Source: Triatoma infestans (taxonomy: Eukaryota > Arthropoda > Insecta > Hemiptera > Reduviidae). From it: a stretch of DNA of 64,000 nucleotides. Each line of letters starts with the position of its first letter. The first letter of the stretch is position 1. The translations under genes and the position numbers were made by a program. The stretch is taken from contig JAAEAF010000630.1 in assembly GCA_011037195.1 (NCBI GenBank), forward strand, positions 124,001 through 188,000, written 5' to 3'. Of this stretch, positions 1 to 10,589 are shown in pieces. Below the pieces are notes generated by a model that was given only the letters and a program-made list of their open reading frames with translations, was not told the DNA's origin and did not search any database.

Positions 1-3000
1 AATTCATAGAAATCAGGTAATTTATGAAAAAAACTAATCTTAAATATTTCTTACGATCTTGAGGAAGTTTAAGTTTAATTTGACAACATTATGTTTTGAT
101 AAGTTCAAAAGTTTACATGATTTAAACAAAAGAAATGATATAGGAAGTAATTATATTTTAGTAATTAAAACTTAATATCCTTCCACAATATTAATAGCAT
201 TACAATCACTAATAGTACTTACACTACAAAATAATACCAATGTATGCATAATAATGTTTTCATTAATTTTATTAATTACTGAACTTACTAAACTTCTACT
301 TTCTACGATTAAACAGTAATCCTTTAATTGTTTTCATTAACTAACATTTTGTTTCTAATTACATTAAATTTTTTAAAAATTATTTCTAATTAATTTTTCT
401 ATGTTTTAAAAAATTCTTTTGTTTTTTGTGTATTTTTTTTTTTGTTTCTAAATCGTAGAACACAGTTTTGAATAAACAAATTTTATTGCAGGAATATTTT
501 ATTACATTTAAATTTTAGTAATAAACTTTTTTTAAATATTTGTTTAATGTATTTTATCGTATAACAGTTTTTTTTTGTAATTAAATTTTAATTACATGTA
601 ATCAAAGATAAAGTACATATTCCCGTTTTTATCCTAATTATTAGATAGAAAACATACTTTATTTAAAATAGAATACTAGATAAATCAATGTAAACATAAA
701 CAACATGATTGTTGACATGATTAGTTAATCGTCTGCTTTCTAATTAAGAATATCTTAAATTATACCTTAATAATTTCTTATGAGTGGATGATAATACAGT
801 CTTGGAGAAATACGTTGTGAAAAATTAAGAAAAAACATTAAAAATATTGTGTCAACGTTCAAGAAAATTCTAGAGATGCTTTTTAGAATCAGTGAACTAT
901 GTCAAATAACAATGATTATGATTAAAGTCTATAGTAACATTAATTATAAATTTTGTGGGGTGGAATATATAATCATCAATTTTTTGGGGTTATTTAGTTC
1001 TTTTAACTAACGCTCAAAACATTTAAACTCTAGTTTCTTTCTTCATTTTCTGTTCTAAGATGTTTGTTTATTAGGTTTCTTTTACAAATGAATCTTAAAT
1101 GTCCTTCATGTCCAAGAAGAAACAATTCTATCGCAAAGCTTTTAAAACCAAAAATTCAAAAATTTCAAAAATCTAAAGCGGTTGCAATTAACAGAATTTG
1201 GCGAGTTGTTTTGAATTATTTTTATGGTTTCCGAAAGGAACATTATAAAGTAAATATTCACTAGGACAATGACACTCCCAGTCGGTATTTGGAATTTATG
1301 GATTTGTCGTTTTTCTTTTGCCAGACCGATTTTCACCCATAGAGTTTTGGAAATATTGACTATCCCCCTTTCTACATTGTTTAAAGTATATTCTCTTAAA
1401 ACAATGGGCCAAATTGTTCGATAACAGTCAGCCGGATGAAAAGCAGGTTAGGTTAAATCAGACAAACTTTTAGTTACAGAAGAATATATTGAGGGCAATT
1501 CAATACGTAAAGAGACGACTGTTTATAGTTCTAATATGGCGGATTAAATTTATCTCACAATTTACCAATTTACAGTTATAACACATGTCCAAATTCTCTC
1601 TACTAGTTCTTTTATGCCGGCAGTAAATAATATTTTGCTCTGAAGTTTGAGATCATTTTTGCATCATTTACACATGTTTCTACTTTATGTTTTGACGGTT
1701 AGATTCAGACTGTCAATAACGGATCCAAAATGTAACCATTCATTTCAAAAACTATAAGTCCTCTGTAAATAAGAAGTTTGTTTTATTTGTGATAATTGGT
1801 TATTGTCTTGCAAATGTTTTAAAATAGTTCATTTTTGTTATGAATAATGGAGTGAACCGTTTCAATACTTACATTACATTTTTCAACCATTTTTCTAACA
1901 TAACTCGTCTGTCTTTTTAAATACGAGACACCATTGTGAGATTCAAGTGCCGGAGTAGAAACTTCGTATTGTTGTCCTGGACGTTGTAAATCTCAAATTT
2001 AGGCCATTTTTTGAGTTGATCAACCCACTTATATAATGTTTGGACCATTTGTACAACTTACACACTACTGCTTAAGAACAAACATTTTGCAATTAACATC
2101 TGACGGTCTCATCCATCAGAACTAGAAATTGAATCAATGAACTCTATTCTTCCAAAGTGTAGATTTCTAGTGAATTAGCCATAATAATAATAATAGAGGG
2201 GTTATGTATACCGAAACACTGGTCAAGCAGCTGTTTTAAACTGGTGACAGGGATGCCCGGAACTTAAGGTACTGAAAATATTGGATTTTTAGGTAGATAT
2301 TCTTTGATTACGGTTCTTTGTCTCTTTAATTATTCAGTGTCCTCTTTTTTAACTTTAAATTGAAATGAAGTTATTCTGTTTTCAAAAGGGAAAAAATACA
2401 AATACTATTTAGTAAAAGTATCGATAAAAAACAACAAGAGTGAATTCAGACAGAACTTGCAAAAAGCATAGTGACCGTCTATTATTATTATTATTGAAGT
2501 AATTACATATATTGGATAAAAACTTCTCGACCTTTAATCTTGATTACATTTAATATATAAATTCTTAAAGTGGTAATCGCGAGTTCTATAATTATGTTCT
2601 AAAATTTAAAATATATATTCTCAAAGTTCACTTATCTAAAAATCTGAATAATTTGACTGTAAATAGCTTGTAAATATTAAAAAAATCATTTAGAAAGAAT
2701 CAAAGCTGGTTTATAGAAATATTGCTATTTTAGCTTTCTCATAGGCATTGTACGAAAACAACTACGTAATTATAAATTTTACCTTGATTAATAACCTGGA
2801 TAAAAGTTTGATAAGTGTAACAAATACAGCTAAAATGAACTTCAAATCTTAAAAATACGTCCTATAATTGCAAGCATTATAATCCTGTTGGTTTGTTCTA
2901 TTAACTGGGCGATATCAAAAAGCTGTGCAGTTGATATAAGAAAAATTAAGTTTTACTTAGTAATCAAAATGTAAAGTTGTAGAATAAACAGAGAAACTTC

Positions 3001-3150
3001 AAAAAATAAATAAATAAATAAAAAGGTGTACAAATAAAACTGAATCGATAAGTGCAATGTTTTTAATGAGAACTGGTACAAGTAAGGAAGGGTGATGAAC
3101 GTAAATAGTAAAAAGTAGGTTAAGACAACCAAACACATAAGAAGGGGGTC
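1..3150. other. AT-rich non-coding stretch, nothing recognised
   Basis: I see no coding signal beyond chance short frames, no tRNA-like boxes and no copy of the repeat families described elsewhere. It holds homopolymer A/T runs, short ATA trinucleotide runs near 2182 and 2480, and an AAAT run near 3004-3022. Old repeats diverged beyond recognition cannot be excluded. Confidence 0.5.
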
Positions 3151-3159
3151 GATGTACAT

Positions 3160-3990
3160 TTAGGATGAAGGCAATGAAGAAGACATGGAGGAAGGGGCGG
3201 TGGATGAGGCGAGCAAAGAGCGGCAGTGGTATACACTAAAAGAGCAGAGCCTTCGGAGATGTTGTTGTTGTTGTTGGGTGATGGTGTTATCAGGGTGTAG
3301 TGGTGAATGAATGAATGAAGAGACTACAGAGAGAGCGAGGAGTTGGGTAAATGAGGATGTGTGTGTGTGTAAAAGAATGAGTAAAAAGACGTGCGCACAC
3401 AAAACACAGACACAAAATGAGGAGAGGTGTTGATTAGGTTGCATGTACTCACCCATTAGTGTGCAGAAGAAGAGACCGCGGGGCTGGGAAGGTTGCCTCA
3501 ATGCTCTTGGTGGCGATATACGTAGGGTATGAGGAACAGGAGAGAATCTAGTGGGGATGGACAGACATACACTGCCGCCAGAGGGTCCACAGTGTAAGCG
3601 ATGGTAGTGGGGGTGGAAAAAGGCCAATAGCAGGACTGCCTCATTCATCCCACCCCCTCTATTCTATCCAACACTCATTCCCTCGTTCTCTCTCGCTCAA
3701 CTCTTCAACATCTCCCACAGGTCGCTCTCGCCTGCAGGGGTTTCTGTAAACACTGTACTACTCTCATCACTATCACCAAAGAACCTCTTCCCCTCCTTCA
3801 ACTGCCACCCTGCTGCCGTCCTTTGTATATTTCTGCCCCTCTCTATTTTCGACCTATGTGTTCTGTTTCCCCTGGTGTTCATACTATATACACCCTCGTT
3901 AACGGGCAAGGCCATTGTCTCGGACGCTGACCCGCACAACAGCCATTTTACTACGTCACTCGAGTGTTTCTGCTACCCCTGTCGTACAGC
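3160..3990. other. GC-richer island 1, possible regulatory DNA or exon
   Basis: Base composition shifts clearly from the AT-rich surroundings, with many CpGs, purine/pyrimidine asymmetry, a TTG repeat near 3259-3277 and short GT runs near 3358. Two minus-strand frames are open across it. The one at 3160-3648 is biased to Ser, Leu, His and Gln and looks like low-complexity read-through. The one at 3697-3939 (80 codons) is less biased and ends in an acidic stretch, but the plus strand is also open there and I recognise no domain. A TACGTCA half-CRE lies at 3952-3958. A regulatory island is the simplest reading; an exon cannot be excluded. Confidence 0.35.
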
Positions 3991-4002
3991 GGACATATAT
4001 AA

Positions 4003-4028
4003 CATGTGTGTGGGTGTGTGTGTGTGTG
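4003..4028. repeat. GT microsatellite
   Basis: This is a short interrupted GT/GGGT dinucleotide run at the downstream edge of GC-richer island 1. Confidence 0.8.
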
Positions 4029-4311
4029 GAATATATCAAAATTACACTTGAAGTCTTATTAAAGAAAATACATTTAGTTTTTGTATTTTTTTAAATTTAA
4101 TTTAATACAATAATTCTGTCGTTTTATTTCCGCCTATTCCAGGAAACAGGAGAAATTCCCTTAATATACGCGTCAAGATATTTATCCGCCAGTGGAGAAC
4201 AGATTATTAGAACATGCTAAAACCTACAATCTAAATTTAATTTAATAAAATTCAAAGGACCTATTATGAAATTTTTTTCTTACTTATTATAAAAAATTAA
4301 AATGAAAATTT

Positions 4312-4420
4312 GATATCTGATAGTTTATCCGTGACAGCAGAAAAAAAATTTTTTTTTTTCATTAAATCTGACCAGTTTCGGATTTTATTCCATGGGCAGA
4401 ATTTGATTCATCAAGTTCTT
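4312..4420 (+). repeat. Foldback family B, diverged partial copy
   Basis: The order TCTGATAGTTTATCCGTGACAG, then CTGACCAGTTTCGGATTTT and CATCAAGTT matches the left arm and loop of the complete copy at 5271-5432. An A/T homopolymer insertion separates the two parts. The right arm is not recognisable. Confidence 0.6.
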
Positions 4421-4556
4421 ATAGAAACGATTGATTATCACACTTTCAAAATTATTGCCACAAATTAGTTGCGATTCTAAAATAGTAGCGTAGTAAGGGA
4501 CAGAAATTTTGGTAGAAGTCAACTTCAATACACGAAATCAAAGAAACACCCTCTTT

Positions 4557-4690
4557 TTCAGAATATTCACACACACACACACATTATTTTTTAAAAACCA
4601 CTTTTTCAGTCTCAGTGAAAAATATCAAGACACGTGTTTCCGGTGAATACAGAATTTCGAAAATCTTGCATTACTTGCTTTTAATCATTT
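4557..4690 (+). repeat. Family A fragment, forward
   Basis: It carries a CA microsatellite (about 4568-4583), then TTTTTAAAAACCACTTTTTC, the GTGTTTCCGGTGAATAC variant of the TTTCCGGTGAAAACTC block, and TTTCGAAAATCTTGCATTAC. This is the 3-prime half of family A, also seen at 20.3 kb and 58.9 kb. The terminal inverted repeat is missing. Confidence 0.65.
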
Positions 4691-4699
4691 CCTGGTTCA

Positions 4700-5235
4700 C
4701 TTTCCGATTTAGACCTGTGCGTATTCCAATATCAAAATTTAATCATGAGTTTACATATATATATTCAATCGAAGTTAACTTTGCAATTTTTTGTATTATG
4801 GTTTCGCTAGATTATTCTAAAAGAACAACTGCCAATTTAGAGTATGAAAACTGATTAATTCGTATTAATATAAACGAGCAAACAATTGTTTACAATTAAC
4901 GTAATGTTTATTGCATTTAATTAATGAAAGCGTTTTTTTAAGCAGTTCTGGGTTTCGAAACCGTAAAGCATAGTTTATGGGTTAATAATTTCTCAAAGTA
5001 TTAATGGACTTAGCCTTCAAAAACCTTCCTTACAGATTTACTTATTGGGAAAAATAATGTGGTATACTAATTAGACTGAATCAAAGACACTTCGGTCGTG
5101 TGGGTTTAGTATAACTCTTACAAATTTCTTTTAAATACCGATTCAAAAGAAGATATATTTATCTAAATGTCTATACGGTAGCTAATATTTTCTTATGTCT
5201 TACACATTGTGTTTCATATAAACAGATAGTTTTTT
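4700..5235. other. AT-rich interval, nothing recognised
   Basis: No feature is supported here beyond chance short frames and A/T runs. Confidence 0.4.
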
Positions 5236-5270
5236 TGAATATGTGAATGGGTCCGCAATGCAGGTTAACA

Positions 5271-5432
5271 TCTGGTATTTTATCCGTCGTAGCATGCATA
5301 TTCCTTTTGTTCCTGACCAGTTTCGGATTTTCATCCATTGTCAGAGCAAATTCACCAAGTTGTCGCTGGATGAAAATCCGAAACCGTCAGGAACAAAATG
5401 AATATGCATGCTACGACGAATAAAATTTCAGA
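5271..5432. mobile_element. Foldback family B, near-perfect palindrome
   Basis: The arms at 5271-5337 and 5367-5432 are inverted copies of each other. Over the inner 61 bases I count four differences. They flank a 29-base loop containing GTCAGAGCAAATTCACC. Ends read TCTG-N2-ATTTTATYCGTCG. Each arm contains CCGAAACYGGTCAGGAACAA in one orientation. The 5-prime flank GGGTCCGCAATGCAGG is also shared with the 9.9 kb copy, so the element may extend left to about 5237. There is no coding capacity. It is a foldback or MITE-like element of unknown superfamily. Confidence 0.75.
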
Positions 5433-5439
5433 GATATTT

Positions 5440-7435
5440 TTTTACTTTCCCTTACATAAAGAGCATTGTGTGGGAAGCATCATGTACTATCTGGTATGGA
5501 CTGAGAACTGACACACACCCTCACCAACATTGTATGTCCTGCGGGCAACTTAAAAATTCTAATTTTGAATAAAATTTATCAGTTATAATTTGCATTAACT
5601 ACAGTGAAAGAAAAACATAATAGTGTTAGAACTATGTCAAATGTTGACATATTTGTATACAAACTACTGTACGATGTTATAACTATTATTAAGATTATAA
5701 ACAATTGCATAGATGCACTTGAATTATTACTATCTTTCTTCTTTATTTATTTATGATTCTCTCCCACCAACCAAATCTCAAATTATTCTTCTATATAAAA
5801 AATTATAATATAAAATTACCTTTTTGAATTCCACATTCTTCCTCAGAAAAACCATGATGTCATCAAGCGATTTCGTTGCCTACACTGAGAGACTTCTTCG
5901 GAAATAATATTCACTTTTTTATTAAATACTTTAACTAAAAATATTAAATAAAATATCTTGAATTTTCACATTTTTTTCATTAATTTATCATTATCATTGA
6001 CTATAAAATATTTGAACTTTTTTCCAAATATATCGATAAATTCTGTGCAGATTTACGTTCATCTTTTCTATACAGTGCATTGTACTTAAGTATAACTTCT
6101 CTACTTATTTATGTATGAATCATTAAAAATATATCAAAATTTTATTTAAATTAAATCTTATTTGTATTATAATTTAAATCAGTATCTAATGATCAGTATA
6201 AATCTCTTGATTAATATTTACGTAGTTTCTTTACGATATTTCTAATAAAATTTTATAAATTAAGTTAATTAATGTTTTCTATAATTATATAACTGAGTTT
6301 TAATCCGTTTTCCAAATAAATAAATTAAATTTAGACATTCTATGTAGTATAACAAACTGCATTCACAAAGAGTAATTAAACTCTCAAGATTGAGGAACAT
6401 CAGAAACCGTTATTTATTCGAAAAAGAAACATGCTAAAACAGGCATAAACTATCTCAATTGTCGTCAGCATTGCGAATTAATTAGAATATTTATGAATTT
6501 ATAGAAAGGCAAAAAATTATGGTTTGATCTCCATATATATCAATTCTTTAAATTATTACTGCATGAACAGAGCTGATTCTAATCACTTTTTACCATATTT
6601 AATTGACCAAAAAAAAAAAGAGGAAGAACGACTTTCTAAAGAATACTTTCGAATTCTGTTTGAATAGTGATGTCATTAAAACATTTTAATTTTTGGCCAA
6701 CAATTACTTCTTCCGAGTGAGATATTAAGTGTATATAAAACAAGGAGAGGCATTTTTTACTTTAAAAATTTAACAAGCATATTCTGAATTTAGAAAATAT
6801 TAAAATTTAAGACAGCATAAAGCATACTCTTTTGATATATTTAACTTAACAAAAGTAAACCATTGGCATTCCAAAACTTAACAAGGAGCTAATTAAAGTG
6901 ATTCTGAATGGAGAGAGACGTGAGATCCGCACACTGTAGTTCTTAATAGTTTAGTTTCATTCTGTTAATTAAAGCTTCCAAATTTTATTGACGCTTTTCG
7001 ATTGAATTCTCCAAGGAAAAATCAAAACCAGAATCACCTTTATAAAGTACCAAAAGCTCGAGAATGTTACCCATTCGAGGGTAATAAGAGTTAGTAAACA
7101 TCACTGGATTAGCAAAAAGACAACTTATATGATAATTAAGAAATTTCATTTTTAATATATCTCATGTATTTTTATAAAAGAACTAAACTGGGCAAAAATT
7201 ATTTGAAGATTAAATATGGAAGATATATAGACGGAATATTACTGGAATGTGAATAAGAAATAGCTATCCAGAAGTACTGAGTAAGTTGAACATACTAAAT
7301 GTGTTATGTATCTATGTTTACGTGTTGGTACGATACTATCTAAAAAACATGTAGCCTTATCTAAACCGAAAGATAGCAAGGATGTTTTCTGTCCTTTTCC
7401 CCACTCTTCAGCTGTTTCTTTTTCTATTCCTTTCT
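5440..7435. other. AT-rich non-coding stretch
   Basis: No coding, tRNA or repeat-family signal is recognised in these 2 kb. It contains short A/T homopolymers and chance short frames only. Confidence 0.4.
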
Positions 7436-7439
7436 CGGG

Positions 7440-8030
7440 TAAGGAGATATTGAGAAATAGTGTAGAGGGTTTTAGATACGGATTGGATGCGTGTGTGTGT
7501 GTGTGTGTGTGTTTTGTGTTTGTGGAGATGGATGAAGAAGAAGAAGAAGAAAGAAGTGAACGGCAGTGCCACGTATATCGAACGCCAAGTACAAGATGGC
7601 GATAGACGCAGCAGAATTCTCTCTCTCTCTCCTGAAGGCTCCTATCCCGGGGTTAGATCGCGCGCACTGTTTCCTCTTCCCCAGTGTGTCGTCTGCTACT
7701 GCTGCTGCTGCTCTGTTATCCCGCCGTCTCTTGCACAAAACTTCCCCATCAGCATTGATCCACCACCCCGTACTATTCCTACATACGTACGAGCATTGTA
7801 CACACACACACACACATACACAAACACACACCACACAGTTTGGCTTCATAGTTGTGCTTGCTGCCACAACTGTACCCGTGTAAGTAATGTTGTGTTGTCG
7901 TCATGCTACCAGAATAACCACTCACGCACTCACTTCCTCTCTCTCTGTATCTTCATACATACACGCACACACATAAAGACAAGGCATATCTACAAGAGAG
8001 TGTATAAACCACGAAGATCGATTGTGAAGT
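7440..8030. other. GC-richer island 2 with YY1-like motif
   Basis: This CpG-bearing island is bounded by microsatellites: GT at about 7489-7511 and CA at about 7799-7830. It contains GAA and TGC trinucleotide runs, a CT run at about 7619-7631 and AAGATGGCG at 7593-7601, the core of the YY1 site often found just downstream of animal transcription starts. Open frames occur on both strands, but the translations are dominated by the repeats (His-Thr, Cys-Val, Glu-Glu), so I do not call a protein. It could be a promoter or 5-prime UTR; which strand is unknown. Confidence 0.35.
7593..7601 (+). promoter_or_regulatory. YY1-like motif AAGATGGCG
   Basis: Exact match to the core YY1 recognition sequence within GC-richer island 2. 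A nine-base match can arise by chance, so the local CpG context is the only support. Confidence 0.25.
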
Positions 8031-8214
8031 AAATAGAAGTGTGTTTTCTTCAATTCTACTCTTTTTTTTTCATCTCACATATTATTACCGCCGTTCCTAC
8101 TTATTTTTTCATATTCTAATGTTATATGATGTGCGTAGTGCATGTTCAGTCAGTATGTTTGTACCGTACACAAGTGGTATCCTATGACAATTTGGTGGAA
8201 ACCTAAAGTTCCTG

Positions 8215-8670
8215 TTTCAGAAAAGTAAAGTGAAAAAAGAAATTATAGAGAATAAAACCAAAAGTGTACCTACTTTTTTAACAAATAAATCACTAAAAAT
8301 CAAGTAACACATATTATGGAATCCTTCAGAAATCAATTTTCTTGAATTTCTTTTTAAGTGAAAGGTCGCTTTATGTATATAGTTAGTATTTGAAGTCATT
8401 AGAGTCATTTTCGAGAAAATTATGAAAAACTGAAAAAGAAAAACATCAAATAAAATTGGCAAAATTTGGACGAAATGTTTTTGACAGAAGCGATAATGGT
8501 TTCTATACAGAACATAAAGTTTGAACTTTCTGCGAATTTTTTTCCACATACGTTTTCATGTACAAATCATTCGCTAAGGACTTTTTTTTTCTTACTCAAG
8601 AGATTTCAAATCGTATTTTCGGAGAACAATTAACTTCAAAAATTTGACACAATCACAATACCCCCTCTTA
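8215..8670 (+). repeat. Family A fragment, forward
   Basis: Matching modules in order are CATTTTCGAGAAAATTATG near 8407, AAAGTTTGAACTTTCTGCG near 8516, CAAATCATTCGCTAAGGAC and AAAATTTGACACAATCACAA near 8638. It aligns with the forward copy at 58.6-59.0 kb but is diverged and lacks the CA microsatellite. Confidence 0.6.
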
Positions 8671-8952
8671 AAATAGTTAAAAAAAAGACTAAACCAATTT
8701 CAGTAAGCCAATAAACAAGTTTGAAATAAAGAGTTCAAAATCGAATAACATCTACTCATGGCATAATCTGATGCAGAGGATTCTAAGAAGCAGCCGGAGT
8801 GATTTGTTGGTGACAACAAGACAATTCTAGAAGAGAATAAATCAAGAGAAGAAATTTCGCAGTGAATAGATCGTTGATAACACTTGAAATTAACTCTGAG
8901 AATAATTCCACAAATATACAGATATAGTTTCATCACGAAAATTCTTCAAGTT

Positions 8953-9146
8953 GAGACCGCGTTAGTGGTTTATTGAAAACCCGATGTTTTGCCCATATTA
9001 AAATAGGTCGCTTCAGGATAGTGTTGCTACTAATGCTAAAACAACATTCATTAGAGGCAAACAATATTACCGGCAATTCAACTCTGAAGAAGCCTATTGT
9101 AATATGGACAAAACATTGGTTTTTAACAAATCCCTGACGCGGTCTC
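8953..9146. mobile_element. Foldback family E
   Basis: Inverted arms lie at about 8953-9017 and 9083-9146. Each reads, from the loop outwards, CTGAAG-RRGCCTATT, TAATATGG-CAAAACAT and ends in CGCGGTCTC. Identity of the arms is about 80 percent by eye, so this is older than the B copy at 5.27 kb. There is no open reading frame. The CTGAAGAAG plus AAAACATYGG pairing resembles the D elements at 10.5 and 31.6 kb. Confidence 0.65.
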
Positions 9147-9435
9147 TCCCCGGAATGACAATAAATGACTATAACTGCGGGAGCTGTGAAAAGATTATTT
9201 GAATTTCCTGTTTACATGATGGTGATGATGATGTAGAGATAATTAATCTCTTCGTTTCCTACATTACATAAGTTAAGTTGGATCCAGTTTACACAATCGG
9301 AAAATTTTTTAATATTTATAGAAAACCACATAATATTAACTTAAATATAAAAAAATAGTTGGAATTAACTACATATAACAATACTCGCAATACAACAATA
9401 TTTTAAAAGTACTATCCAGAGAAATGTAGAACTAG

Positions 9436-9533
9436 CATATATATATATATATATAAGTATATATATATATATAAGTATATACAGGCTGACAGAAACCAAT
9501 TACACTACACCCGAATATATATATATATATATT
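9436..9533. repeat. TA microsatellites
   Basis: Three TA runs separated by AAGTA interruptions (about 9436-9480) are followed after a short unique spacer by a fourth at 9514-9533. Confidence 0.85.
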
Positions 9534-9880
9534 ACATTCCAATAAAGCATGCTAGAAGCAGCAGTCAGCAGTAAGCACACACTGATCCCCAATCATTATA
9601 TCCAACAGTCCCACTCAATCCCTGTCTATACCAATTTCATATACCATTGAATCCCATTCCGTCAGATTAGTATTATCTACACACTGGATCTTCTACCATA
9701 AATCGATTTTTTCAAATCAATATTAATCCATCTAATATTGATATATGCACACACGTTTATGTATGTATGTACGAGTATGTATTTAAGCATGTATTGTGTA
9801 TAGACTGTGAGTGTATCCAAATTTTGCATTAATTATTACTTTTGTATTTTAAGAAGAAAAAATTTAATAAACTATTAATT

Positions 9881-10045
9881 GAATATGTGGACGGGTCCGC
9901 AATACTGGATAACATCTGGGAATATTTCAGTCGTGGCATGCTTATATTTGTACTTGACAGCCTTACTCTGACGATGAGAATCCGTAACCGGCCAGGAACA
10001 ACAAACATAAGCATGATATAAAAGGGATAAAATCTCAGAAACTAT
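9881..10045 (+). mobile_element. Foldback family B, second copy
   Basis: GAATATGTGGACGGGTCCGC followed by AACATCTGGGAATATTTCAG and TCGTGGCATGC aligns with the copy at 5237-5305. The right arm has CCGTAACCGGCCAGGAAC, CATAAGCATG and GGATAAAATCTCAGA. Arms are more diverged than at 5.27 kb and part of the inner palindrome is lost. The loop keeps CTCTGACGATGAGAATCCG. Confidence 0.65.
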
Positions 10046-10465
10046 AAATCACTTGAAACTAAAGAAGAATAGTTAGTTATTTCACTGCATTCATTTTTGT
10101 TTTCTTTTACCCCTTTAAGATGATATATTACAACCGGGTTCAGATTTTTTTATGACATTAAGTTTTTAAATACATGATTTGAGTTTCTCTGATTACGAGA
10201 ACAAAATGTTCGCATCATTATTATGTGTGTATTGTATGTTTTTGAGAACAAAACAATTCGAGAAAGAAATATCAAACTTAATATACCACTTAGTTTAAGA
10301 TTCGACATTAAGGTTTAGAAATTAAAATCCGTAAACTGTATGTATTTAGTTCAATATAAAATATCAAAAAATAAATTTGAGTAAGAAGAAATGAAACGTC
10401 TGAAACGTCCTTAAATCATCAGTTTATGTTTTTAGCGGCAAAACAATTGAAGTGAAATTAAACCG
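10046..10465. other. AT-rich interval
   Basis: Nothing is recognised except two near-adjacent GAAACGTC words at about 10393-10410, which may be debris of a D-type element. Confidence 0.35.
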
Positions 10466-10469
10466 ATTA

Positions 10470-10581
10470 CAAGCAAAATATTAGTTGGCAGAACCCAAAG
10501 AAAAAAACTTTTTATTTTTAAAAGTTTATTCGACGTTTCGGACACCTTTACATAAACCCCCAGCAACTAATATTCTGCTTG
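10470..10581. mobile_element. Foldback family D, degraded copy
   Basis: Inverted arms at 10470-10487 and 10564-10581 match at 17 of 18 positions (CAAGCAAAATATTAGTTG against CAACTAATATTCTGCTTG). Between them is TTCGACGTTTCGG at 10529-10541. The same TTAGTTGG arm word and TTCGACGTTTCG core occur in the element at 31588-31892, read on the opposite strand there. Confidence 0.6.
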
Positions 10582-10589
10582 TTTGATTA

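Noticed and set aside
3160..3648. 162-codon minus-strand open frame
   Set aside because: Composition is dominated by Ser, Leu, His and Gln from simple repeats (TTG, GT); no domain is visible, and it is better explained as read-through of a GC-richer island.
7472..8032. Overlapping open frames of 99-181 codons on both strands
   Set aside because: They translate CA/GT and GAA repeats (Thr-His, Cys-Val, Glu/Lys runs) and are open on both strands, so openness reflects composition, not coding.
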